A program made the position numbers and the translations under genes. The notes below the pieces were generated by a model. The model did not search any database. It was not told the origin of the DNA and worked only from the letters and a program-made list of their open reading frames with translations. Below, piece after piece: positions 51,901 through 59,401 of a DNA stretch of 60,497 nt (its first letter is position 1; each line of letters starts with the position of its first letter). This DNA comes from QHCE01 sp041743105 (GTDB lineage: Bacteria > Actinomycetota > Actinomycetes > Mycobacteriales > QHCE01). The stretch covers positions 1 through 60,497 of the forward strand of contig JBGTNI010000029.1 in NCBI GenBank assembly GCA_041743105.1. Reading direction: 5' to 3'.

Positions 51901-51999
51901 GTCCGCGCTGGCGGCGATCGAGTCGTACACCAACGCCGGCTGCGCTAGGCCTAGCTCGCCTAGTTGGAAGATCACGCTAGATCCTGACGACGTCATCAC
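48943..51999 (-). CDS. glnE: Glutamine synthetase adenylyltransferase/adenylyl-removing enzyme GlnE
   Basis: The 1018-residue two-headed enzyme attaches and removes AMP on glutamine synthetase in response to nitrogen status. Each half has a nucleotidyltransferase site: GKCGARELNYVSDVDVMFVI (about residues 192–211) and GRYGGHETGFASDADVMFVY (about 735–754), both followed by helical regulatory regions. Its stop overlaps the next gene (ATGA). GTG 51999 and ATG 51996 are both possible starts. It is 23 bases from glnA2 and on the same strand. Confidence 0.97.
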   Translation of the reverse strand: MMTSSGSSVIFQLGELGLAQPALVYDSIAASADPQQALATLQRLLEAGSQGSSGDAAALRHCLDTSQQLRQQLSAVLGASIALGDHLVARAAAGEADWLVLSEPAHGFGTESSLSMPLPTCDVESLRAAYRRRLLSIAAADVSGALPVMQTASALSELADATLVAALRMTGVSESARPEAALTESELTVIALGKCGARELNYVSDVDVMFVIADSEPIERATAVAQRLMQTCREVAWQLDAELRPEGHHGALARTVDSYRAYYQRWAHSWEFQALLKARWAASTVATTADSDELARRWAGEIAPMVWQAAGRPGFVADAQAMRQRVRRHAGPNAVYDIKLGPGGLRDIEFAVQLLQLVHGRTDHTLRASSTVTALDALTQGGYVGRTDGAALRESYCFLRRIEHRLQLRGLRRTHRLPTDGVALRWLARSLGYHLGWAVESVGATSAVQRRGDPVERFLADWRRHGARVEQLHEKLFYRPLLTAVARLPSDALGLGAPTLTSAAAAQRLAALGFNDPVGALRHVAALSSGVSRSAAIQRSLLPVILAELADTANPDSGLLAYRRVSEQLGRSPWFLRLMRDGDVLASRVARVLGSSRYVADLLEHDAQGLSLLAGDDLMPRTPQQLSELLHASTARALSDPGPALSSESMTSRAPSPRLARSTSSLERAFDVLSRRRAHELLRIASADVCGLIEVADVGQALSDLTDAVIAVALEAVCRKVAERSDGQLPIRLAVIAMGRYGGHETGFASDADVMFVYEPGDSSAGTAADAAAAAQAVVTRLMHMLSRTVTGPALALDADLRPEGRGGPLALSLAGYERYYQGRSRIWEAQALLRARTVAGDPLLREKFVQLIVPVRYPDAGLDAGQLRELRRMKARVDTERLPRGADPATHLKLGRGALTDVEWTVQLLQLRHAHRHCALQTPRTLEALNVARDVGLIASSDYDALAASWTLAARVRNAATLVRGKATDQLPTSGRELLATAQLVARHTLRDAGEFVDHYLRTTRRARQAIEKISVA

Positions 52000-52022
52000 G
52001 CTGAGTCATCACCCTCGCGCTG

Positions 52023-53453
52023 TCACAACAGCGGCAGGTAGCGGGCCCGCTCATACGGTGTGACTTGACACCGGTATTCGTCCCATTCGGCGCGTTTGTT
52101 CTTCAAGAAAAAGTCAAACACGTGTTCGCCGAGCGTGCTCGCCGCCAACTCGCTGGTCTCCATTACCGACAGCGCCTCGGCAAGGCTCGTCGGCAACGAC
52201 TCGTAGCCTGCCGCACTTCGTTCCCCATCGGAGAGCGCACGCACGTCGTCTTCGGTGGCCGCGGCAAGCTCATAGCCCTGCTCGATGCCACGAAGCCCGG
52301 CGGCGAGCAGCATCGAAAACGCCAGGTACGGATTGCACGCCGGATCCGGCGAACGCACCTCGACCCGAGCCGAAGCGGGTTTGCCATACGCGGGAATCCG
52401 CACCAGCGCGGAACGATTCAGGTGTCCCCAACTGATGTGCGCGGGCGCTTCGGCGAGCTGACCTGGCAGAGCCTGCGGGAACAGCCGCTTGTAGGAGTTC
52501 ACCCACTGGTTGGTAACCGCCGTCCACTCACGCGCGTGGGTAAGCAGACCGGCGACGAAAGAACGGCCCAGCTTGGACAAGCCCATCCGATCGGAGGGGT
52601 CATGGAACGCATTCTGTTCGCCTTCAAACAGCGACAGATGCGTATGCATGCCGCTACCAGCCTGATCGGTGAACGGTTTGGGCATGAACGTGGCACGCAC
52701 GCCGTGGCTTATCGCCACCTCCTGCAACACGTGCCGGAACGTCATAATGTTGTCGGCGGTGGTGAGCGCATCGGCGTAGCGCAGGTCGATCTCCTGCTGG
52801 CCGGGGGCGCATTCGTGGTGGCTAAACTCCACCGAGATGCCTAGCTGTTCCAGCGTCAGCACCGCGTCTCGCCGGAAGTCACGCGCGAGAATATGTGAGG
52901 TGTGGTCGAAGTAGCCGCCAGCGTCGACCGGGATCGGTGGCGCGCCACTACCTGGAATCTCGCTGAGTAGGAAGAACTCGATCTCCGGGTGGGTGTAGAA
53001 GGTGAAGCCCTGCTCAGCCGCCGCGGAGAGTGCGCGCCGCAGCACATGCCGAGGATCGGCCCACGACGGGGAACCGTCCGGCAGCTGAAGATCGCAGAAC
53101 ATGCGGGCGACTTCGCCGCCACCGTTGGCTTCGAATGGAAAGACCTGGAAGGTGGCCGGGTCGGGGACGGCGATCATGTCCGACTCGTAGACCCGGGTGA
53201 AACCTTCGATCGCGGAGCCGTCGAAGCCGATACCACCTTCGAACGCGTCTTCGAGTTCGGCCGGGGCCACCGAGACGGACTTAAGCATGCCGAGTACGTC
53301 GGTGAACCAGAGCCGAACGAAGGCGATGTCGCGCTCTTCGAGCGTGCGGAGCACGAACTCGCGCTGCTTAGCCAGCTGGCTGGGCTGCGAAGGCTGCTGA
53401 GCCGAACCGTCGGATTGCATAGGCACGGATTCCATGGGCACAGTCTGCCTCAT
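52023..53453 (-). CDS. glnA2: Type I glutamine synthetase GlnA2
   Basis: The 476 residues carry the GS signature: GFDGSAIEGF (about 76–85), the metal and glutamate sites in THPEIEFFLL and EFSHHECAPGQQEIDLRYAD, the FMPKP-FTDQAGSGMHTHLS segment (about 258–277), NSYKRL and RSPDPACNPYLAF. The adenylylation Tyr of GlnA1 (NLY motif) is replaced by a SAAGYESLPTSL region, so GlnE probably does not modify it. The start may be ATG 53435. Together with glnE this matches the Rv2221c–Rv2222c order. Confidence 0.95.
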   Translation of the reverse strand: MRQTVPMESVPMQSDGSAQQPSQPSQLAKQREFVLRTLEERDIAFVRLWFTDVLGMLKSVSVAPAELEDAFEGGIGFDGSAIEGFTRVYESDMIAVPDPATFQVFPFEANGGGEVARMFCDLQLPDGSPSWADPRHVLRRALSAAAEQGFTFYTHPEIEFFLLSEIPGSGAPPIPVDAGGYFDHTSHILARDFRRDAVLTLEQLGISVEFSHHECAPGQQEIDLRYADALTTADNIMTFRHVLQEVAISHGVRATFMPKPFTDQAGSGMHTHLSLFEGEQNAFHDPSDRMGLSKLGRSFVAGLLTHAREWTAVTNQWVNSYKRLFPQALPGQLAEAPAHISWGHLNRSALVRIPAYGKPASARVEVRSPDPACNPYLAFSMLLAAGLRGIEQGYELAAATEDDVRALSDGERSAAGYESLPTSLAEALSVMETSELAASTLGEHVFDFFLKNKRAEWDEYRCQVTPYERARYLPLL

Positions 53454-53497
53454 GCTCGATTGGCGACGTGCGCCTCACGGCGACAGCTTGATGTCGG

Positions 53498-54025
53498 TTA
53501 CCAGACGTCGCCGTCACGCCAGTCGCAGGTGAGTTCGCCGGATAAGTCCAGTGGGGTCGTCAGCGGAAGGACGTAAATGCAATCACCTGTAGTGCGCTGA
53601 ACGCCGTTCGGTGTGAGCGCCGAGCACGGTCCCTGCCATAGCTTCCAGCCGCGAGACTTGTAGAAATCCGCGGCCCCATCAGCCGCGCCCAGCGCACCCA
53701 GGTCGTACGCGCCGCGCACCACCCGCTCCAGTGCCTCCATCATTGCCGCGCCATGTCCACGCCCGCGCCGGTCCGTGCGCACCCCGACACCTTCGACGTA
53801 GCCCGCCCGCAACGCCCGCCCACCATGCAACAGTCGCCGTTGGATTACGGACGCATGACCGATCAGCTCCGTCCCCTCCCACACCAGCGCATGCACTCCG
53901 CCCAAGGCATGGTCCCAGTCGTGATCGGTCATGTCTGGCCCGAAAACATCGTCGAGAAGGGCTCGCGCCGCCATACGGGTGGCAGCGTCCAGGTCAGCGG
54001 TGTGGGCGGTACGTATCTGCGTCAT
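53498..54025 (-). CDS. aac(2')-I: Aminoglycoside 2'-N-acetyltransferase, AAC(2')-I family
   Basis: From ATG 54025 the 175-residue product follows mycobacterial AAC(2')-Ic along its length: DWDHALGGVHALVWEG, HASVIQRRLLHGGRALRAGYVEGVGVR and a C terminus ELTCDWRDGDVW. The GNAT acetyl-CoA loop is RRGRGHGAAM. AAC(2') enzymes acetylate the 2' amino group of gentamicin- or tobramycin-type drugs; in mycobacteria they are chromosomal and often not the cause of clinical resistance. A frame open to 54196 is not used. It is between glnA2 and nadE. Confidence 0.92.
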   Translation of the reverse strand: MTQIRTAHTADLDAATRMAARALLDDVFGPDMTDHDWDHALGGVHALVWEGTELIGHASVIQRRLLHGGRALRAGYVEGVGVRTDRRGRGHGAAMMEALERVVRGAYDLGALGAADGAADFYKSRGWKLWQGPCSALTPNGVQRTTGDCIYVLPLTTPLDLSGELTCDWRDGDVW

Positions 54026-54187
54026 ACACCCGATCCTCTCAGCCGACGCTGTGTGAGTAGGTGGCGCTGTAGCTTGCCTAGCCCACGTGCCAGCACCGTA
54101 GCGATGGCCCCCGGCAAGTCTAAGAAATAGGCTGGTACCAGCCGATGCAACATCCCGGTCTACGAACTCACCGAAAGGGGTACCGGC

Positions 54188-56026
54188 ATGACTCATCTTC
54201 GACTGGCGTTAGCCCAGATCAACCCGGTAGTCTGTGACTTCGCGGGCAACACAGAACTGATCCTGCAAGCCGTCCGCGAAGCCCGCGAGGCCGGCGCGCA
54301 GCTGGTCGCGGTCGGAGAGATGGCGCTGACGGGATATCCGGTGGAAGATCTCGTGCTCCGCGAATCGTTCATCGCCTGCAGTAAGGACGCACTCGCGCAG
54401 CTACAACAGCGGCTGATCGACGAGCGACTCGATGATGTCTCGCTGATCCTAGGAACGTTGGACGCCGATGGTCCGGTGCTGCCGCAGGCCATGGGCGAGC
54501 GACGTTCTGTGGGAGCGCGAAACTGTGCGAAGCTGTTGCATCGCGGGCAGGTCGTCGCGACGCACAACAAACACCATCTGCCGACATATGGTGTCTTCGA
54601 CGAAAACCGCCACTTCGTGCCCGGTAATCAGCTCAGCGTAGTCGCCATACGACCCGAAGGGGACGGCAAGAACTCCAATAAGAACCGTTCGATCAACCTG
54701 TCAATGCTCGTCTGCGAGGATTTGTGGTACGACAGCGGGCCGCTCGCCAGATGCGCCGACGAGGATATAGATGTGGTGGTCTGCCTTAACGCCTCACCGT
54801 ACGAGCACCACAAGAATCGGAGGCGACTAGCAGTCTGTCGCCACGCCACCCGGCGGACCGGTGCGATCGTGGTGTACGTAAACCTGGTCGGTGGCCAGGA
54901 TGAACTCGTCTTCGACGGCAGTTCGATGGTGGTACATCCCGACGGACGGATTCTGGCCCACGCACCGTCGTTCACTCCACATCTCACGGTGCTGGATCTA
55001 GAGCTCCCGACACACCGCATCGAACCCAACACCGCGGATGCCGCCGCGCGCCAAGAACTTGGCGGGCCGGTAATCACTGTGACGCGTTCGGCGATCACGC
55101 TGCGCCCCATACCCGCGGGCATCGCGACGGCACCCGTCGGCTCGGTGCAGCCAGCATGCAATGAGTCCAGCCGTGAAGAGCTCGGCGAGGACCAGCAGCT
55201 CTGGCAAGCCCTCGCACTGGGCCTGCGCGACTACGTGCACAAGAACGGCTTCTCCCGCGTGGTGCTGGGAGTATCGGGTGGTATCGACTCCGCGGTCGGC
55301 GCGGCGTTGGCCTGCGATGCGTTGGGCTCGGCGAATGTGTACGGTGTGGCGCTGCCGAGCGCCTTCTCGTCCCAGCACTCCTTCGACGACGCTACCGATC
55401 TTGCCGCCCGCACTGGGCTGAATCTGCGGGTACTGCCAATCAACACCTTGGTGAAAACGTTCTCCGATGAGCTTCCGTTAGAGGGTCTGGCGGCGCAGAA
55501 CCTGCAGGCCAGAATTCGTGCGGTGCTGTTGATGGGGATTTCTAACTCCGAGGGTCAATTGTTGCTGTCGACTGGGAACAAGAGCGAATACGCGGTGGGG
55601 TACTCCACTTTGTACGGCGATGCGGCCGGGGCTTTCGCTCCGCTCAAAGACGTGTACAAGACCGTGGTCTGGAAGCTGGCGCGGTGGCGTAACGCCTACG
55701 CGCAGCAGTGTGGAGAGCAGCCGCCTATTCCCGAGAACAGCATCGCCAAGCCGCCATCGGCGGAGCTGAGTTTGGACCAGCTCGACACCGATGCCCTACC
55801 GTCGTACGACGTGCTCGATGCCATCTTGCAGCTATACGTCGATCGGGACTGGGGCCGCGAGGAGATCGTGGCGGCCGGATACTCCCCCGACGTGGTGCAC
55901 AGGGTGCTGGGGATGGTGAACGCATCCGAACACAAGCGACGTCAGGCCGCGCCCGGACCGAAGGTCACCGTGAAGGCGTTCGGCCGGGACCGCCAGCTCC
56001 CCATCACCCACCGCTTCACCGATTAG
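54188..56026 (+). CDS. nadE: Glutamine-dependent NAD+ synthetase
   Basis: The 612-residue enzyme amidates deamido-NAD with glutamine nitrogen. The N-terminal nitrilase-type glutaminase has E44 in VGEMALTGYP, Lys in HNKHHLPTYGVFDE (about 127) and Cys in LVCEDLWYD (about 175). The synthetase half has the P-loop GVSGGIDSAVGAALA (about 360) and LSTGNKSEYAVGYSTLYGDAAGAFAPLKDVYK. The total is shorter than the roughly 680-residue M. tuberculosis enzyme. The gene is preceded by AAAGGGG and starts at ATG 54188. Confidence 0.96.
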   Translation: MTHLRLALAQINPVVCDFAGNTELILQAVREAREAGAQLVAVGEMALTGYPVEDLVLRESFIACSKDALAQLQQRLIDERLDDVSLILGTLDADGPVLPQAMGERRSVGARNCAKLLHRGQVVATHNKHHLPTYGVFDENRHFVPGNQLSVVAIRPEGDGKNSNKNRSINLSMLVCEDLWYDSGPLARCADEDIDVVVCLNASPYEHHKNRRRLAVCRHATRRTGAIVVYVNLVGGQDELVFDGSSMVVHPDGRILAHAPSFTPHLTVLDLELPTHRIEPNTADAAARQELGGPVITVTRSAITLRPIPAGIATAPVGSVQPACNESSREELGEDQQLWQALALGLRDYVHKNGFSRVVLGVSGGIDSAVGAALACDALGSANVYGVALPSAFSSQHSFDDATDLAARTGLNLRVLPINTLVKTFSDELPLEGLAAQNLQARIRAVLLMGISNSEGQLLLSTGNKSEYAVGYSTLYGDAAGAFAPLKDVYKTVVWKLARWRNAYAQQCGEQPPIPENSIAKPPSAELSLDQLDTDALPSYDVLDAILQLYVDRDWGREEIVAAGYSPDVVHRVLGMVNASEHKRRQAAPGPKVTVKAFGRDRQLPITHRFTD

Positions 56027-56193
56027 GCAGCGACTTCGAACCGGCTGTACCCCACATATAGGCCAAAAGTTCGCCGGAAGATGGCCCTCCTGCGAAATAG
56101 CAGTAGCGGGCGGCGCCGTGTCACTCTAGGGTTAGCACCGATCACCCATCACACCTGGGGACCTACACGGCCTCAAGGCACTAGGAGATCGCA

Positions 56194-57048
56194 ATGACCG
56201 CTTTCGCGCGCTCGAACGAACCCGTCGACATTTCGCTGTACGGCGGCCCGGCCGATCGTCGAGTACGCATCGGCGACATCGCCGCTGCGAAACAACGTGG
56301 CGAACGCTGGCCGATGCTTACCTCCTACGACCAGTACACCGCCGGCATCTTCGACGAACTGGGCATCCCCGTCCTGCTGGTCGGCGATTCGGCTTCCAAC
56401 AACGTCTATGCCAACTCCACCAGTCTGCCGGTGACCGTGGATGAGCTGCTGCCGCTGGTCCGAGCCGTCGTGAGAGCTACCCGGCGAGCGCTCGTGGTAG
56501 CCGACTTACCGTTCGGTTCCTATGAGGCATGGCCGCAGCAGGCGTGGCACACCGCGGTGCGTTTCATGAAGGAGGCTGGTGCGCACGCCGTCAAGCTTGA
56601 AGGCGGGTTACGCCGCGCCGCGCAAATTGAACTGCTGACCAGCGGAGGAATCCCTGTGATGGGCCATGTGGGTTTCACGCCACAAGCCGAACACACCCTG
56701 AGCGGGTACCGTGTGCAGGGGCGGGACGCCGCTGCCGAACAGCTAGTGGCCGACGCCGAAGCCGCACAGGACGCCGGCGCATTCGCGGTGGTGTTGGAGA
56801 TGGTGCCGGCAGCGGTGGCCGCACGAATCACCGGCAAGCTTCGCATCCCGACGATCGGCATCGGCGCCGGAGCCGACTGCGACGCGCAGGTGCTGGTCTG
56901 GCAGGACATGGCGGGGCTGCGGACCGGGAAGGTTCCCCGCTTCGTCAAGCAGTACGGCGACCTGCACGGCGCGCTGTCCGAAGCGACCCGGCGCTTCGCC
57001 GCCGACGTTGGAAGCGGCGCATTTCCCGACGCCGACCACGCTTTCTAG
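56194..57048 (+). CDS. panB: 3-methyl-2-oxobutanoate hydroxymethyltransferase
   Basis: PanB transfers a one-carbon unit from methylene-THF to ketoisovalerate to make ketopantoate for CoA. The 284-residue barrel protein has MLTSYDQYTAGIFDELGIPVLLVGDSASNNV (about 33–63, metal and substrate site), VADLPFGSY, EGGLRRA, GHVGFTPQ and the late TIGIGAGADCDAQVLVWQDM. ATG 56194 is preceded by AGGAG. It ends on a short tandem repeat and is convergent with the CDF transporter gene. Confidence 0.97.
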   Translation: MTAFARSNEPVDISLYGGPADRRVRIGDIAAAKQRGERWPMLTSYDQYTAGIFDELGIPVLLVGDSASNNVYANSTSLPVTVDELLPLVRAVVRATRRALVVADLPFGSYEAWPQQAWHTAVRFMKEAGAHAVKLEGGLRRAAQIELLTSGGIPVMGHVGFTPQAEHTLSGYRVQGRDAAAEQLVADAEAAQDAGAFAVVLEMVPAAVAARITGKLRIPTIGIGAGADCDAQVLVWQDMAGLRTGKVPRFVKQYGDLHGALSEATRRFAADVGSGAFPDADHAF

Positions 57049-57089
57049 GGCAGTTTCACACGTGGTCTAGGGCATGTTTCACACGCGTG
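57045..57089. repeat. 22–23-bp tandem duplication at the panB 3' end
   Basis: CTAGGGCA-GTTTCACACG is repeated as CTAGGGCATGTTTCACACG, 22 bases on. The first copy supplies the panB stop and the second contains the last codons and stop of the convergent CDF gene. Confidence 0.7.
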
Positions 57090-57705
57090 ATGCGCAACAC
57101 ACGTTCCCGCGCCATGCCGAACGCCCTTCCTTCACCGCGAACCCGGCTAGTACGAGCGCCGAGACTGGGTCAGCCCACCACCACCCCAACACGGCGTTGA
57201 GGACCAGGCCGACTAGGACGGCTGCCGACAGGTAGGCGCACAGCAGCGTTTGCTTGGAGTCCGCCACAGCACTGGCCGATTCCAACTCCCGTCCTGCGCG
57301 TCGCTGCGCCCAAGACAACAACGGCATGACCACGACGCTCACCGTGACCAGCGCGATCCCCACATGCGACCGATCCGGCTGATGAGCGCCGAGCAGTGCC
57401 CGCGCAGCCTCCACGGTCACGAAAGCGGCCAGAGCGAAGAAAGACCACCCAATCAACCGCAGCGTCACCCGCTCTCGCCGCCGGGGATCTGGGCCCGCGA
57501 ACTGCCAAGCGACCGCGGTGGCCGAACTGATTTCGATCACCGAGTCCAAGCCGAACCCGACGAGTGCGACCGACGAGGCGATTGTGCCCGCGGTGATTGC
57601 GACGACCGCCTCGATGACGTTATAGGCGATCGTGACGCCGACGAGCAGCCGGATTCGGCGATGGAGAAAGTCGCGCCGATCGGGGGCAACCGAGGTGGTC
57701 GTCAC
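57079..57705 (-). CDS. CDF-family metal transporter, short form
   Basis: GTG 57705 overlaps the regulator stop (GTGA) and gives 208 residues; the frame open to 57744 is not needed. It has six helices. The metal-site motifs are in SSVALVGFGLDSVIE (helix 2) and ADSKQTLLCAYLS (helix 5). The cytosolic C-terminal domain of most CDF proteins is missing. It probably exports Zn, Cd or Co by proton exchange, under the upstream CmtR-like sensor. Confidence 0.85.
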   Translation of the reverse strand: MTTTSVAPDRRDFLHRRIRLLVGVTIAYNVIEAVVAITAGTIASSVALVGFGLDSVIEISSATAVAWQFAGPDPRRRERVTLRLIGWSFFALAAFVTVEAARALLGAHQPDRSHVGIALVTVSVVVMPLLSWAQRRAGRELESASAVADSKQTLLCAYLSAAVLVGLVLNAVLGWWWADPVSALVLAGFAVKEGRSAWRGNVCCASRV

Positions 57706-58052
57706 AACGCTTCCGAGGCGACTAACTGGCCGTAGACGGGGCACAGCGATACGGCTTCCCCGGTTTCGGCCAGCAGGTGTTCGGCGGCACGTAAAAGATC
57801 GATGAGTTCTGGTTGGGCCAGGGAGTAGAAGGATTGACGGCCTTGCGCACGATAGGTCACGAGCCGGCAGTCCCGGAGGCAGGCCAGATGCTTAGAGACT
57901 GTCGACTGCGCTAGCCCGAGCTCGTCAGTCAGGTCCACCACTCGCGTCTCGCCTTCGGCTAGTCGTGCCACGATCGCCAGCCGCGCACCATCGCCTAGCG
58001 ATCGAAACAGCGCCGCCGCCGATAACAATTCTCGCCTGTCCTTCATTGCCAT
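57702..58052 (-). CDS. CmtR-like ArsR/SmtB metal-sensing repressor
   Basis: The 116-residue winged-helix protein has the ArsR core (FRSLGDGARLAIVARL, then LGLAQSTVSKHLACLRDC). The Cys pair in HLACLRDCRLV and a later Cys in VSLCPVYGQ match the Cys57/Cys61/Cys102 pattern by which mycobacterial CmtR binds Cd(II) and Pb(II). It precedes the CDF gene with a 4-base overlap. ATG 58052 and ATG 58046 are both possible starts. The operator is probably in 58053–58100, but I see no clean palindrome. Confidence 0.9.
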   Translation of the reverse strand: MAMKDRRELLSAAALFRSLGDGARLAIVARLAEGETRVVDLTDELGLAQSTVSKHLACLRDCRLVTYRAQGRQSFYSLAQPELIDLLRAAEHLLAETGEAVSLCPVYGQLVASEAL

Positions 58053-58159
58053 ATGGCGATGTTAACCGATATAGGCGATGAAGTGCACGTAGTGTCATAT
58101 CCCCATGGCAAGGTTCAAACTAAGCAGCGGACATCAGATTCACGGAATGAGGAGACACC

Positions 58160-58465
58160 ATGGCGTATGGCTACATCGGATCTATGAAGACCAAGTCCGG
58201 CTACCGAGACGATGTCGTGTCCATTCTGCTAGGCGGCACGGACTATCTTCGAGAGGCAGGGTGCAACCTGTACATCGTGAGCATCGCCGATGACGACGAC
58301 ACGATCTGGGTCAACGAGGTCTGGCAGACCAAAGAGCACCACGATGCGTCACTCCAACTACCCCAGACAAAGGCCGCGATCAGCAAGGCAATGCCCATGC
58401 TCACCGGCGAATTCACCAGCCAAGAACTTTCCGTCGTGGGCGGCCTAGGCATGGAATCCGGATAG
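58160..58465 (+). CDS. Antibiotic-biosynthesis-monooxygenase-fold protein
   Basis: The 101-residue product starts at ATG 58160, six bases after GAGGAG. The pattern GYIGSMKTKSGYRDDVVSIL, then NLYIVSIADDDDTIWVNEVW and SLQLPQTKAAISKAMPML is the ABM dimeric ferredoxin-like fold (YgiN type). Such proteins are quinol or haem-linked oxygenases, or simple stress proteins. It is a stand-alone gene that ends close to the 3' end of the RNase P RNA gene on the other strand. Confidence 0.85.
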   Translation: MAYGYIGSMKTKSGYRDDVVSILLGGTDYLREAGCNLYIVSIADDDDTIWVNEVWQTKEHHDASLQLPQTKAAISKAMPMLTGEFTSQELSVVGGLGMESG

Positions 58466-58483
58466 TCGGCGCCGGCGTGAGGC

Positions 58484-58883
58484 GGATGAGTTGACCTGTA
58501 AGCCGGATTCTGTGACGTCACGACGCCTTGCGGCACTGCCGTGACCGGCGATCATCCATCTAGGCCCCCTGTTGCCAGTTGGCTCATGCGGTCTACCCGC
58601 GGACTCGGGCGGGCCGCCCTCGAACATCCGCGCAAGCCACCGAAGTGACTCTCTTGACCTTGCTCCGGGCGGGGTTTACCGAGCCGCCCCCGTCACCGAG
58701 AGCGCTGGTGGTCTCTTGCACCACCGTTTCACCCTTACCACGCCAGGCGTGGCGGTTTGTTTTCTGTGGCACTATCCCGCAGGTCACCCCGGGTTGCCGT
58801 TAGCAACCGCCCTGCCCTGTGGAGTCCGGACTTTCCTCGACAACGCCGCACGGCGCCGCCGCGATCACCCGGTCAACTCATCC
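58484..58883 (-). ncRNA. rnpB: RNase P RNA (class A)
   Basis: The minus strand begins GGATGAGTTGACC and ends GGTCAACTCATCC, so the two ends pair as helix P1. Near the 5' end it has the universal GAGGAAAGTCCGGACTCC, and near the 3' end ACAGAATCCGGCTTACAGGT. About 400 nt is the usual size. It processes the 5' ends of tRNAs with RnpA. A -10-like TAGCAT lies just upstream, at about 58892–58897. Confidence 0.97.
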
Positions 58884-58903
58884 GCACCGTCATGCTACCT
58901 ACC

Positions 58904-58970
58904 TGCCACGAGCGTGACATCAGGGCCACTATATTGGTCTAAAAGCGGCCCTCCTGTCACGCTCGTGGCA
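58904..58970. repeat. Dispersed palindromic element, copy B
   Basis: The arms TGCCACGAGCGTGACA and its complement (16 bp, perfect) enclose 35 bases, and the element shares about 50 of 67 positions with copy A at 43705–43770. It lies between rnhA and rnpB. Its outer half is close to the rnpB promoter and its inner half forms part of the rnhA terminator. Confidence 0.85.
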
Positions 58971-58980
58971 GGAGGGCCGC
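58939..58980 (-). terminator. Rho-independent terminator of the rnhA operon
   Basis: On the minus strand GCGGCCCTCCTG and its complement (12 bp, perfect) enclose a 12-base loop and are followed by TTTTAG. It begins one base after the rnhA stop codon. The loop sequence itself is complementary to sequence further downstream, the outer arm of the palindromic element. Confidence 0.85.
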
Positions 58981-58981
58981 T

Positions 58982-59401
58982 TTACGAACTTCGCTGTGCG
59001 GCCGCGTCCATTGCTAGATTCGCCAGCCGATCGGCCGCGGTGTTCTGAGCGCGCGGCACCCAGACGTAGCTCACTTGTACAAAACGGTTCGCCAGCCGCT
59101 GCGCCTGAATGGCCAATGGGCGCATATTGGGGTGTTTTACCTTCCAGCGACCCGCCATCTGCTCGACGACTAGCTTGGAATCCATCCGCACCTCTACCGC
59201 ATCGGCTTCCAGCTCGGCCGCCGCTTCTAGGCCTGCGATCAACCCGGAGTACTCAGCGACGTTGTTGGTGGCGATCCCCAAGGCGACACTGCGCTCGGCA
59301 AGTATCTGGCCGGTCGCGCCGTCGCGCACCAACGCGCCGAAGCCGGCAGGACCGGGATTACCTCGTGAGCCACCATCTGCCTCCACGATTACATAACTCA
59401 T
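58982..59401 (-). CDS. rnhA: Ribonuclease HI, unfused
   Basis: From ATG 59401 the product has 139 residues, with the four catalytic acids in EADGGSRGNPGPAG (D9), NNVAEYSGLIAGLEAA (E), RMDSKLVVEQM (D) and NTAADRLANLA (D). It cuts the RNA strand of RNA–DNA hybrids. In M. tuberculosis Rv2228c the same domain is fused to a CobC-type phosphatase; here that domain is absent. It overlaps the zinc-ribbon gene by ATGA and ends on a strong terminator. Confidence 0.95.
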   Translation of the reverse strand: MSYVIVEADGGSRGNPGPAGFGALVRDGATGQILAERSVALGIATNNVAEYSGLIAGLEAAAELEADAVEVRMDSKLVVEQMAGRWKVKHPNMRPLAIQAQRLANRFVQVSYVWVPRAQNTAADRLANLAMDAAAQRSS

